Position numbers and translations under genes: made by a program. Positions 47,161-59,137 of a stretch of 64,000 nt of DNA are shown here, piece after piece (the stretch's first letter is position 1; every line of letters begins with the position of its first letter). Under the pieces are notes generated by a model that had not been told where the DNA came from, made no database searches, and saw only the letters and a program-made list of their open reading frames with translations. The DNA is from Epiperipatus broadwayi (lineage: Eukaryota > Onychophora > Udeonychophora > Euonychophora > Peripatidae), in assembly GCA_028023455.1 (NCBI GenBank), contig JAQFVV010006271.1:5304366-5368365 (forward strand), read 5' to 3'.

Positions 47161-50100
47161 GGAGTGACAATACTGGGAACGAGATAGACTACATTGAGAC
47201 ATTATCCACACGATACTACCTCAATGGCATAAGAACACTATTCCCCCTTTTTACTATACCAAATAACTAACTCATAGTATTCTTACGACTTTCCGAGCTC
47301 TCTTCACTACGATTAAAATAATAATCATATCTTGATCTTCTTTATAACAAGAATCTAGCTCAATTAAATAAAATGAAGTAAAATAAAACAAAATAAAATC
47401 TCAGGTTCATAAATTGTATTCTAACTGATTTAAAATTACGGTAGTAAAATATGAAAAGGGAATTTTATGTCATAATCTACTACACAGCAACTAACAATAA
47501 TAAAAATAATAATAACAATAATAATATAATATAATCTTATTTCTTCCTAAATGAAATAAATAAATACGTACATGGTAGTAATTTAATAATCTGACAACAG
47601 AATATGTGTGGCAACATTAGCATATAATTTAATGTAATATTGTGGCAACCGACTTATGACCAATAAATAATATAAAATTATGATCTTTTAATTTTAACAT
47701 ACCAATAAATTCTCAAAATTATTATAACACTTTTATGTTTACATTTTTTGTGCAAAAACTATATGTCTGTTTCAATTATAAATGTATCGTGATTTCATGC
47801 ATCCATGTGGAGAAATAACAACGCGGGCACACAATTTTAAAATAAATTTAAAAAAACAAAGTTTATTAACAACATAAATAAATTAACAATATTTTTACAC
47901 TATATACATTGGATATCCCTTACTCTCCTATCTCAACTTAGTTTACTAGTTTATAAAATGAAATCAAAATATTATTTATTTTTCCTAGTTAAATCTTATC
48001 TTTTTAACACTTAAGAAAATACAGTATTATTACTTGATTTATTATTATGGTTAGCTTATTACAAAATGTATTTTTATATGATTATCACAAACACTTTGCA
48101 TCCCTAATATTATTAAAATTATATTTTTTACAAAATTTACATTCGTAGTAAAATTCTACAAAATAATAAAATTCTAGTTTTATATTGGTTGTATGGAATC
48201 TTACAAAGTCAAAACATTGTTCTACATTTGGTATTAGGTTTTTATTGTTCATTATCCGATGTTTATTAATCCTAATATTCTCATTCAAGCCTTACTTCGG
48301 ATGATATAATTACAACTATTAATATACCATGCACAAGTATATGTTTATTATACCTTATTGAACTATTTTCTTAATAAATATGCAATACTTATTTTCTAAA
48401 TATTATTTTAAAACATTCAAATTTTGTTATCATTTTAAAATACTTGGTTTAGATTTCTTTTCAAAATCTTATATTCATTTCTGAATTAATTTTACAACGT
48501 ATTATATGATTCTTTCTCTCTTTATGATATTTTGGACTTTCAATTTTAAAGTTACACAATTCTATACATTCCAGCAAATAAACTATTCTTACATAAACGA
48601 TAACATATCTTCAGTTCTATTTTATTCATTATTTCTTTGAAAATATCTTTCTGACCGATGCAGATTCACGAAATAAGGATAGCGAAGATAGATGCATAGG
48701 ATCAAAATACAACTAGAATATTACTCGTCATATACCTTGACAATCATGGCACAGTGAATTAAAAGACACTATAGAGGAGTGACCTTTACCTGTCTACCAA
48801 CCTCTATTATAGGAACGATGCTAAAGCTATTTCTTCAGCTTTATTATAACATCAAAAAGTTTAAAAATATGCAAAAAACACTGTCCAAACTATATGTGTT
48901 CAGTCATAGGGCTTAGTTAACTATACTGAAATCACACAAAACTAAATATGATCCAAATCCTTTATTTTTCCTATTTCTTAAAAAAAAACATCATCTTGGT
49001 TTCCTCTCCACTAGTACTTCCAAGTCACTATCCGATCTTATTTCTCAAGATTTTTCTATACTGTACATCGACAAATACATATCTGCATTTCTAACAATAA
49101 TAAAATTCATTTATTTCAAAACTATTCCACTGTTCTATAAGAAAATCTTTTTACTACTTTCCTCGTATATTTAATCATATACAAACTATTTAAATATCTG
49201 AATACTTTATCACATGAAAGTTCAAAAGAATCACACAATTGTTCTGTTAAATTATATTATTAATATACTTTAAATAAATTATTGCATGCATATTCCGAAT
49301 TACTCCTATCTCATAATATGTTAAAATGTTGTATAAAATGTGTACATATAATTTAAACTTTCACACTTCATTCTTAATCAATAGATGATCTAAAAAAAAT
49401 ACATTATGCATTATAAATAAATATCAAAATTACCAAACGATCTTTATCTTCTCGATCGCGTTCCGTAGGCTTCACCATCCCATTGATCCTTGTAGATATA
49501 ATATTCACATCCATACACTTTATTTTAAACACTATTTCTATAATTTTATCAAGCTATTATATTTAAATTTTAATATTACTAAATTTATGTTTATATGTTT
49601 TCCCTAATCTCACATAACATTTTATATTCTAAAATAAATTAGTAAAATATTTAAACTATATTTACTGTACTTCTTTATCAAACTTTCTTGAAAACCGTTC
49701 ATATTAAAGCTAAAAAAAAATGTTTATTATTTCTTCTTCTGTCACTTAATGTTCTTCTCCCTGCTTGTTCAATTTTAAGGTAAAACAATTATTGCTCTGT
49801 TTAATAAATATTCCTAGATGACAATCCTTGGTTTTTTATAATATTTAATACAATTATTAATTATGATATTAGTTAATCCCGTAAAGAAAAAACGTCTACA
49901 TATTCTCTTCTAATATTTTCTGCTAATATTTTCCCGCGCGACTTTTATGATGCATCTTCTAGGTACTTTGATTTAAATATTCAATAAAACTTTTCGGTTT
50001 CCATGGATCCATTTCATTAAGTAATTTAAATTTCCATTTTCCTAATCTCTATCTTTATTAAGCGCTTTTATAATGAATACTTTATAATATTTAATTCTTC

Positions 50101-51784
50101 TTAGATAAAGTTTTTCTGTTCTTTTTTTTTTTTCCATAAAACACAATAGCACTTTCATATCATTATTCTATAACTTTTTTCCTTCTTTTTTAAAGTTCTG
50201 GTAACTATATACTTTGTAATGTTTCCTTTAAAAAGATAAACATTCTTTCTTCATTATAACTTTTACATAATTTTTTCTTTATGATAAACGCATCTTAATT
50301 TTTCCATAGAGAAGAATAAAATAACTTCAGAGTAGCCTTATAAATTTGTGCGTCATAATTTTTCCTGACGGCAAATAACTTCTCTTTTAAGTTTTCCGTA
50401 TAGCGTCCAAATTATATTCCTCTGAGTTACAATAATAAGTTTCTGGTTGAGCATAAATAAAGCTGTATCAAGGCACTTTACAAATATTTTTCCTTTAGCA
50501 ATATTTTTAGGTATTTTTTTCTGTAGTACTTCCATTTTTACTGTAAGGTTTTGGCTAAACTTGAATAAAATTACTGGTAAGAAAACTTTTAAAATTAGCC
50601 CTTCATGTAAAGGCAGTTCAAAATATTATATGTTAAAAAAAACTTTTAAAATAAATACAAAATTTTAAAATTATATCACTTTTCTAGCTTACGGTCTTAT
50701 CCAGCTAAAAAAATATGTTACTCCCTCCTTCACTTACACATTACTTTCTCCCGCTTCGTCTAATTCTTATATTTTGTCTGCTAAAATACCTCCGTTGATT
50801 GGTTAATGACTTTTTTAGCGCGAACAAATTTACACATTTTAGTTTTATAATAGATTAAACCTTTTAAAATAAAGAATTTATGACGTCATGTCTTAAATAT
50901 TACTTAGAATAGTATTTTTAAACTCAATTACAGTTTTATCAAAATTATTTAAACTTTAAAACAATTATTAAAACAATATTTAATATCTATTTTAATATTA
51001 ATATTTAATTTATCTTGTTTTTATTTAAACAAAATATTTAATTTTTTATTAACTGTATTCAACTTTTAAACACTACTTAAATATCACATCATTTAAACAT
51101 TTAAAATAACTATTTAATATTTCAACACTTACTTTAACGATAGATAGCAATTATATTTAGTTTCATAATTCACAAACTTTATTATTATATTCTAACAAGC
51201 GTGTGTGTGAAGGTATATAATATACAGTCACATGATTACTAACTTTATCAGATGATTTGATTTTTAATTTACGTCTCGGTCTAAATTACCAAAACTGATA
51301 TATTTTATAAAAAATTTGGAAAATAATTTAAACTTGTAGAACTAAATATAATTCTCACCATCCTAAAGTTTATTTTAAAATATACTCTATTAATTTTGAC
51401 TATTAAATATAATTATAACACTGCATATAGCATTTATTTAATTTATTAGTTTTAAAATATTACAATTGAATTATTAATATACTTTTAACTATTTATAGCT
51501 GTATTATTTTATATGGCCAGCTTTTACAACCATAAGCAAGGATATAATTAAGCTTTATTTAACTGTTTTCTTTTAAAATAATCCATTACACTTTTATATA
51601 CCAGGTATTTTCAGCCTTAAATTGTACTATAAGATCTAATCGATCATACAATTATCAATATATTACACAAACGTATCTTAAAATTTAAAATTTTTTAGTA
51701 ATTGACCATTCTACCTTATTATGACCTATAGATAAGGGCACAATATATATACGTGTATATAAATACATAAATATTTCAGTTATA
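47161..51784. other. G-poor, strand-asymmetric region without genes
   Basis: For about 4.5 kb the plus strand has clearly fewer G than C (many 60-base lines hold 2-5 G against 8-10 C) and is T rich. No protein family was recognised on either strand. The asymmetry would fit long-term transcription of one strand or a large old retroelement read on the minus strand. Small CpG-containing patches occur at 49440-49500, 49925-49945 and 50740-50830. Confidence 0.5.
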
Positions 51785-51842
51785 TAGCAAACTCCTTTAT
51801 ATATATATATATATATATATATAAAAGGAGTTTGCTATTAAT
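51785..51842. repeat. Hairpin around a (TA)n tract at the LINE 5' end
   Basis: tagcaaactccttt lies left of the TA run and its complement aaaaggagtttgcta right of it. The right copy is the 5' end of the RTE element, so a short inverted piece of that end sits across the microsatellite. Confidence 0.75.
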
Positions 51843-52269
51843 TGAAAGGAGACCCTTTGATTCCTCTTGGAGGCCTTAAAGAAACTGGAAGAGCAAATTT
51901 CTAATGTCCACTCCATACTTTCTTGTCGTTGCAGCTGTTATTATTATGTGATTACTCATAGAGTATAGAAACATGGATGGGATGCTCACCAACATGCATT
52001 ACCCAGTGTGGTGAGTTTATTGGTTTTTACCTCTAAGTTTAAGATCAAAAAACACCTTGGTCTTTCTTCTCAGTTGCCTGATAAGGCAGAGTGAATGTTT
52101 GTGTAAATGATAAATATTTTCTAATATATTCAATTATGATAGACAAAAATAATCATGGCCCTTATTCCCAGGAGGCGGTAAAGTCACCAACCAAAATAGT
52201 AGTTGGTGACCAAACATGGAGGGTGCTAAGAATTTTCTGATTGCAGACCCAGGCTGCCATTTGATGAAG

Positions 52270-53218
52270 ACTTTTTTATTTAGGTACTTACAACTGCAGA
52301 TCACTGTCAAATGAAGGAAAATTACAAGAATTAAAAGAACTATCATATATTAAATATAACATTATTGGACTTTGTGAAGTTAGAAAAAAAGGTGAAGAGA
52401 CAATTGGTTTAAATAGTGGACATGAACTCTATTATAAAGGTACAAATATTGGAAATACAAGTTGAGTAGGATACATTATAAATAAAAAGTGGAAGAACAA
52501 TATTGTGGAGATTGATGGTTTATCAGACAGAGTGAGAAGAATAGTTCTACAACTAAATAGCAGATACCAAATGCAGATAATTCAGGTTTGTGCCCCATCA
52601 AGTTCTCATAGTGATGAAGTAGTAGAAAATTTTTATATAGATGTACAAAATGCTTTTAATCAGAGTAAACATCGTTTTAAAAATATTATGGGAGACTTTA
52701 ATGCTAGAATTGATAAACAAATAAAAGATGAAAGTGCTCTAAGTAATTTTAGTTATGGTAATAGAAATGAGGGCGGACATAGACTTGTGGAGTCTGCGGA
52801 AAAAGAAAACCTTTATATTGTGAATTCTCTTTTTCAGAAAAATGTTAAAAGAAAATGGACATGGAAGCATTCAAATGAAGGTACATCAGAATTGGATTAT
52901 ATTTTGACAAACAAAAAATACATATTTCAAGATTGTAATGTTCTTAATAATTTTAACACAGGAAGTGATCATCGATTAGTAAGATGTAAGATACGTGTTA
53001 ATGCAAATCTAGAGAGACAAAAATTATTAAGAAAAACAATATTAACAGTTAATATTCCTAATCTTCAGAAACATTCTAATGAATTTAAATTAGAACTTAC
53101 AAATCGGTTTCAAGTATTAGTAGATTCTGAACATGATTCAGATTTGAATGAAATTAATATGAAAAGAATTGATACACTTTTAAAAATTGCAACAAAGATA
53201 GCTGGTAGAAAAAAGTAG
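52270..53218 (+). pseudogene. RTE endonuclease domain, copy 2
   Basis: The frame contains YLQLQITVK-like leader scraps, then EVRKKGEETIGLNSGHE. It is interrupted by TGA near 52463, exactly where copy 1 has glycine in NTSGVGF. From 52505 a 237-residue frame keeps QIIQVCAPSS, IMGDFNARIDK, WTWKHSNEGTSELDYILTN and GSDHRLVRCKIR. It ends at TAG 53216-53218 where copy 1 reads glutamine. The catalytic GDFN and SDH blocks survive. Confidence 0.85.
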
Positions 53219-53221
53219 CAA

Positions 53222-54861
53222 TTGACCAATAAAATTTCTACTAAGATTAGAGAATTTATGAAGAAAAGAAGGAATATGAAGATATACAAAAATGATGCAC
53301 TAAAAACGATTAAATATCTCAAATTTTGTAAAATGATGTGGAAAAGAGTTGAATATGATATAAGAAAGTATAACTGTGAACTAGCAAAAAAAGCTGTAGA
53401 AGAGAATAAAAGTCTCAAGAATGTAAAGCAACATTTTGGTATTGGTAGGATATTTATATCTGCAATAAGAAAAAAAATGGAATTATTACTAAAAAAGGAG
53501 ACGACATCATGAAATGGGTAGAATACTTTTATCAAGAATTATATAGTAATAACAAAACAAGTACCTCCTATATCTATTATATCTTCCGAATTGCCCAGAA
53601 ATTTTAAATGAAGGAGACGTGCAATTAAATGTATGATGAAAAGAAAGACTCCAGGTAATGACGGAATTGTAATTGATATATTAAAAGAAGCAGGTGAAGA
53701 AATAGAAATTTTTTTAGCAAAGTTATATACCAAATGTCTAAATGATAAAAATGTACTAGGTGATTGGAATTACGCAGTATTAATATTGATATTTAAAAAA
53801 GGTGATAAAGAAGATATTAGAAATTACAGACCTATCGGCCTTTTATCAGTTTTATACAAAATTTTTACCAAGATAATTACAACTCGTCTACAGAGAACAT
53901 TAGATTTCCATCAACCAAGAGAACAAGCTGATTTTAAAAGTAGTTTTAGTACAGTAGATCATATCCAGGTATTGAGAGAAGTTATAGAAAGGACAAATGA
54001 ATATGAGTTGCCATTATGTTTTGGATTTGTAGATTATGAAAAGGTATTTGATTCTATAAACATTTTTTCAGTAAGGCATTGAATCATTAAGGTATATATC
54101 CAGGATACTGTCATATTTTGAAGAATATTTTTAAAAATGTAACAGCAACAATTACATTACAGACTGATACTAGAAAAGTTAACATTGAGAAGGATGTAAG
54201 ACAGGGTGACTCCACATCTCCAAAACTTTTTATAGAAGTGCTGCAAGAAGTATTTTGTTTATTAAAATGGGAAGCTAAAGGAGTGAATGTAAATGGAGAT
54301 TATTTAAGTCATTTAGATTTTGCAAATAATGCTTTAGAGCTACAGGAAATGTTGCAAGAGTTATCAGATGAAAGTAAAAAGGAACGGCTAAAGATAAGTG
54401 TTAAAAAGCCTAAAGTAATGTTTAATGGATTTTCTCAAAATATGAAAATAAAGATTGATTATGATGTTTAGAAGAAGTTAACAGTTACAAATACCTTGGT
54501 TAGATTACTAATACAGATGGAAACATAATGGATGAAATTAATTAGAGAATTAAACTTGTTCGGAGTGCTTTTGGTAAAAATAACTTAATATTAAAAGAAA
54601 ATATGATTATGTGTTTGAAAAGAAAGGTTTTTAATAAATGTGTTTTACTAGTTTTTACTTATGGATCTGAGACTTGGACACTTAATAGAAGAGCAATACA
54701 GAGACATCAGACCACTCAAAGAAGTATGGAAAGATGCATGTTGGAAGTAAGAAGAGATCGAAAATGCAATATATGAGTAAGAGAACAAACAGGTTTTACT
54801 GACCTCATTGAAAAAATTAAAAGACTGGAATTGGGCTGGCCATATTGCTAAAAGAGATGAT
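53222..54861 (+). pseudogene. RTE reverse transcriptase, copy 2, left part
   Basis: Broken frames at 53222-53512, 53633-54082 and 54118-54471 carry the linker, then [39 protein letters not shown] and GFVDYEKVFDSIN (motif A). VRQGDSTSPKLF (motif B) follows. At motif C the text reads LDFANNALELQEM: the catalytic DD and neighbours seen in copy 1 are deleted. The part after 54471 includes SETWTLNRR scraps up to the transposon insertion. Confidence 0.85.
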
Positions 54862-56077
54862 GGTAATCCTGACGTTTAGCGCCCCGAACAATTCTCCCTC
54901 TATTTTTAAAAAAATGAACTATTTTTTCACTATGTAACTATATCCAAGTGTAAATGCTAATAAAAAAAGATTAAAAAAAATACTTACATTTACATGCGTA
55001 TTTTTCACGTATAGCGGTCTTTGCTGTATATAGAACTGTAAATAAATGACGTATATTAACTGTAAATGTTTTTCCGTAAAGAAGAATAAATAACAAGAAA
55101 ACAAACTTACATTTTTAGGAGTAATTGGAAGCCACACAAGCGAGGAAATGCACGAAAAGCCACACAAGCGAGGAAATTCACGAAAAGGTCGTCGCGTGCG
55201 TGCAGATTTCTGAAAGAAAATTCCTGCAGGTAGGATGAGAACAAAGGTGTGCTCATCCCAAATTGGTATTTTAGCTTATGCTATGCGACAGAGTGGACAT
55301 AGGCATAATTCCACGCGGTCAAGCAAAAGTAGTTCAGAATTTGTCACGTGTCACAAATGACCAAAGTACAGTAGTTCATAATTTTTATAGCAACTTTGCG
55401 TGAGACTAAATAGAGCCTAAAAAATTAAGTTTTGTTACATTCATTTTATTTATTCATCTTCATGTAAAAAAGACATTTATAGTTACATATACTCTGCAAT
55501 TACATAAAGAATAATAAATAACCAAAAAAATAATTACTTTTTTAGGCTGTATTTACACTCACGCAATTTGGTCACGCGTCATTTGTGACACAAGACAAAT
55601 TCTGAACTACTTTTGCTTGACCGCGTGGAATTATGCCTATGTCCACTCTGTCGCATAGCATAAGCTAAAATACCAATTTGGGATGAGCACACCTTTGTTC
55701 TCATCCTACCTGCAGGAATTTTCTTTCAGAAATCTGCACGCACGCGACGACCTTTTCGTGCATTTCCTCGCTTGTGTGGCTTTTCGTGCATTTCCTCGCT
55801 TGTGTGGCTTCCAATTACTCCTAAAAATGTAAGTTTGTTTTCTTGTTATTTATTCTTCTTTACGGAAAAACATTTACAGTTAATATACGTCATTTATTTA
55901 CAGTTCTATATACAGCAAAGACCGCTATACGTGAAAAATACGCATGTAAATGTAAGTATTTTTTTTAATCTTTTTTTATTAGCATTTACACTTGGATATA
56001 GTTACATAGTGAAAAAATAGTTCATTTTTTTAAAAATAGAGGGAGAATTGTTCGGGGCGCTAAACGTCAGGATTACC
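54862..56077. mobile_element. Foldback DNA transposon (500-bp inverted arms, 8-bp target duplication)
   Basis: Left arm 54862-55361 and right arm 55578-56077 are each 500 bases and nearly identical when complemented, starting GGTAATCCTGACGTTTAGC. gagatgat flanks both ends (54854-54861 and 56078-56085). In RTE copy 1 the same site holds a single gagatgat, so the empty site is known. The 216-bp spacer has no coding capacity. Long arms with 8-9 bp duplications are known for Mutator-like and foldback elements; hAT and P also make 8-bp duplications. I cannot assign a superfamily. Few arm differences suggest a recent insertion. Confidence 0.92.
55138..55195. repeat. Direct repeat inside the foldback arm
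   Basis: gccacacaagcgaggaaat occurs twice in a row, about 28 bases apart, each followed by -cacgaaaag. The mirrored pair is in the right arm at about 55755-55810. One base differs between the arms here. Confidence 0.85.
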
Positions 56078-56277
56078 GAGATGATAATATATGGACAATT
56101 GAAATCTTAAATTGGATTCCCAGAGATTGTAGAAGACCCAGAAAGAGTTCACATGTGATATGGATGGATGAAATAAGAAAATGTATAGGGGTGATGTAGA
56201 GAAGAGAAGCTAAAGATCGGAGAAGATGGATTGAACTTGGAGAGACCTTCATTGTACAGTGGATTGATAATGGTTGA

Positions 56278-56280
<3 letters not shown>
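56078..56280 (+). pseudogene. RTE copy 2, 3' end after the transposon
   Basis: The sequence resumes with the duplicated gagatgat and continues tatggacaattgaaatctta, matching copy 1 to its tail. Non-coding 3' end followed by TA repeats. Confidence 0.8.
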
Positions 56281-56319
<39 letters not shown>

Positions 56320-56341
56320 ATTACAAGATTTGGGGTAGTTT

Positions 56342-56382
<41 letters not shown>
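56281..56382. repeat. (TA)n microsatellites after the LINE tail
   Basis: Two TA runs, 56280-56316 and 56345-56380, with a short unique stretch between. Confidence 0.9.
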
Positions 56383-56385
<3 letters not shown>

Positions 56386-59137
56386 ACTGAATATTTTATT
56401 CACACATTTAATTAAATATACACTTGAAGAATTTTGTTTTATATGTACTTATATTTTATTTTATTTTTGTATCACAAAAAAAAAAAAAATCTGTACATTT
56501 TATTTTATCTATCCAAATGTTAAAAAGAGGAGAAAAATTAAGTTTTTTTTAATTACCTTATAAGTGTGAAATTAATTAAAATGAGATAAAATTATCAAAT
56601 AATTTTTAATTATCATTCATATATTTTTTTTCTTTTATAAAAGATCAATTATTGTATATAGCGCGAAGTTTTATAAACTGTAATAGCTAAACAGCATTAA
56701 GCTGTTGCACATGCGCTTTGCAGATTTTAACTGTAAATGACTGAATACAAACACTTCAAACGCATGATAAAGTCTTTGGGAGAAAGAATTTTGTTTTTCT
56801 CTCATCAAAGTTTGAAATTTAAAATAAGTTTTCTTTTTTGTGTACTGTATCAGTCAAAATGGTATGCTCACTCAACAAGACTAAAAGCCCAAGTAAAAGT
56901 ATCTGGAATCCAACTTTGCTCAAGATACACAGGTCAGGAGCAATTCTGGATTCTTACTTATTGCCTATTCTTCAAGTCTCTGACCCTAATGAACAACAGT
57001 CCTGGTGATACAGCATAATTATTTTAATTCCAGGCATGAAGACACAGCTGTTGAGGATGAGATCAAAAATGATGATGACGATTGTGACCAAAAATATATC
57101 CCAGGAATATTTAAATACACAAATGGTTCATTATATCATATCATTATGATCTATTTTATTAAACAGGTGGGAAATTAAATATAAAGAGTTGCTGTACTCG
57201 CATAAATGGCAGTGGAATGGAATGCAGCATCTTTGGCTGATAGAAGCCTTTATCATTAATTAAACTGATGATGGTATGCCCACACTTCTGGCAGAGCGAT
57301 ACCCTTGGGAGAGATAGGTAGAAAGGTGCTACATTCCAGTGTACGGAAACTCATGCAGAACTTCTGCTACTCCAACTCCCTTGCTCTATGGCATAGCTGT
57401 ATATCCCTGTTTTGGACAAGAATATGAAATGAAAGGGAAACTCTGGCAATCCTGACAACTCCCGAATGACAAAGCAAGAAAATATAAATCTAATTTTAAT
57501 TTTAGCATATGCTAGCAACGCGATGGTAATAAACTTAATTGTTTGACATTAAAAAAATAAAGCCTTTAATAGTTTAATATATTTCATAATGATATGTTTT
57601 AAATAATGACCCATATAAAATAGAATAATTAATAAGCAATTAAAATTATAACTAATAAAGCATATGTTTTTCCCTACTTTTCAATAATCAATCCCCTTTA
57701 ATTTAATATAATAAAAGAAATCATTTGCACTTAAGAGTGCTGCTAATAAAATCAATTGATCACCAGCACTTTGATAATGACTATTACAATAGAATATAAA
57801 ATAATAAAATGAAACAGACATCCAAATCCATACAGGTTAGAATATTACTTTTATAAGATTTAACAAATTAGCAATGAATTATTAAAAACACACATATTTA
57901 TTAGTGAGAGAACTCAACCTCACAAACTATTTTGGAAATAAATAACTAATTGTTTCCCCCCTTTTTTTGCATAGTGGACTTAAACAGACATGATGCTTGT
58001 GAGATTGGGTTTGATTGCCAAATATTATACATTTTCTAAATCGTGAAAATAAAAAAATATTAATAATTAGAAATTAATACCACACTTAAATACATATATA
58101 ATAAGGAGCATGAGTTGGATGACTAAGTATACAGAATAATTAATTAGGGTTATAGAGAATAGACATACATAAGTAAGAGATTGACATAGATAAAACATTA
58201 AATAAAGAAGGCATTAAATTGAGGATTAATTATTTAATTACAAATCAGGGAGAGGTAATTAACACAACTCTGTAAACTCTTATCTCATGATTCTCCATAG
58301 TGATGGTATGGATGGATCTTGTCTTGATGCAGCATTGTTTGATTTTGAGGCAGGCAGCTTAGAATTTTGGTACAAAACATTTCTTCTTGGCCTCTGTACT
58401 TCTGTAACAGCTCGGGCACTCTTGAATGGAAGGAGCTAAGTTGCAGCATAATGAGGAGATGGTCTCAGATATAGAGGAAAAGTAGCTTGGATCTCTCTAT
58501 TTGAACAATATCTCAAAACTCAAATTGATGTGGAGTATGTTGGCAACACTGTATAACAAAACTCTTTTTTTCTTAACTAAATTTGGTCCCATTTATTACT
58601 GATTCAGAAACATTTCAAGAATGCTTTTAGTCATCTCCCTAGCACTATGTCCAACAAACTTTCTTAACCCATTGTCTTTTAACACGAAATACGCTTATAT
58701 TACATTGTGAAAAGATGCAAAGTTGATAAGACCTAGCAATCTATTTCTAGAACTTTCTCTTAAACAATGTAAAAATTTCATTAGTGGTTATTAATGAAAG
58801 TTTCAAGTAATTTTAATTAAAGTAATGATTATAATTAGAATGGTTAGCTTCCACGTGTTTGTACAATTCAATAATGAACGATATCCAGAACCTTCTCAAC
58901 AATTGCATTTTTCTTTCCCCCATTTTGGTATATCTTCATATAACAATAAAATATATTCATTAAAATAAATAATATATACCAACATACAATATTTATTTAT
59001 CATAAAGCAATATCTCCTTCTTTCTTTCATGTATATATATATATATATATATATCATGCATACACATGATTGATTTTCAAATACATTATCATAAAATTTA
59101 GTATATCCATGTGTGTGTATGCACTACTAATATATAT
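56383..59137. other. Mixed region with a less A+T-rich patch, no gene recognised
   Basis: 56737-57480 and 58260-58560 are richer in G and C than their neighbours. A 93-codon frame at 56737-57018 and a following frame with EDTAVEDEIKNDDDDCDQ after a possible splice acceptor (taattccag at 57038) show no family I know. WEIKYKELLYSHKWQWNGMQ near 57171 is open for about 35 codons. These may be decayed exons or an unknown repeat. Confidence 0.35.

Larger units (their letters stand above)
51826..56280 (+). mobile_element. RTE-type LINE, copy 2, interrupted by a foldback transposon
   Basis: It matches copy 1 (8570-12110) along its length: leader gaaaggagacc at about 51843, endonuclease, reverse transcriptase and 3' end ttgaacttggagagaccttc at about 56231, followed by tgatga and TA repeats. 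A 1216-bp transposon splits it at 54862. The coding part has several stops and indels, and the polymerase motif C is deleted. It is therefore older or more damaged than copy 1. Confidence 0.9.

Noticed and set aside
54919-56020. Two identical 82-residue proteins on opposite strands
   Set aside because: They lie at mirrored places in the two foldback arms; identity follows from the inverted repeat. The composition is not protein-like enough to claim a gene.
57267-57300. CTGATGA near 57267 as a hammerhead
   Set aside because: No hairpin followed by GAAA at the required distance.
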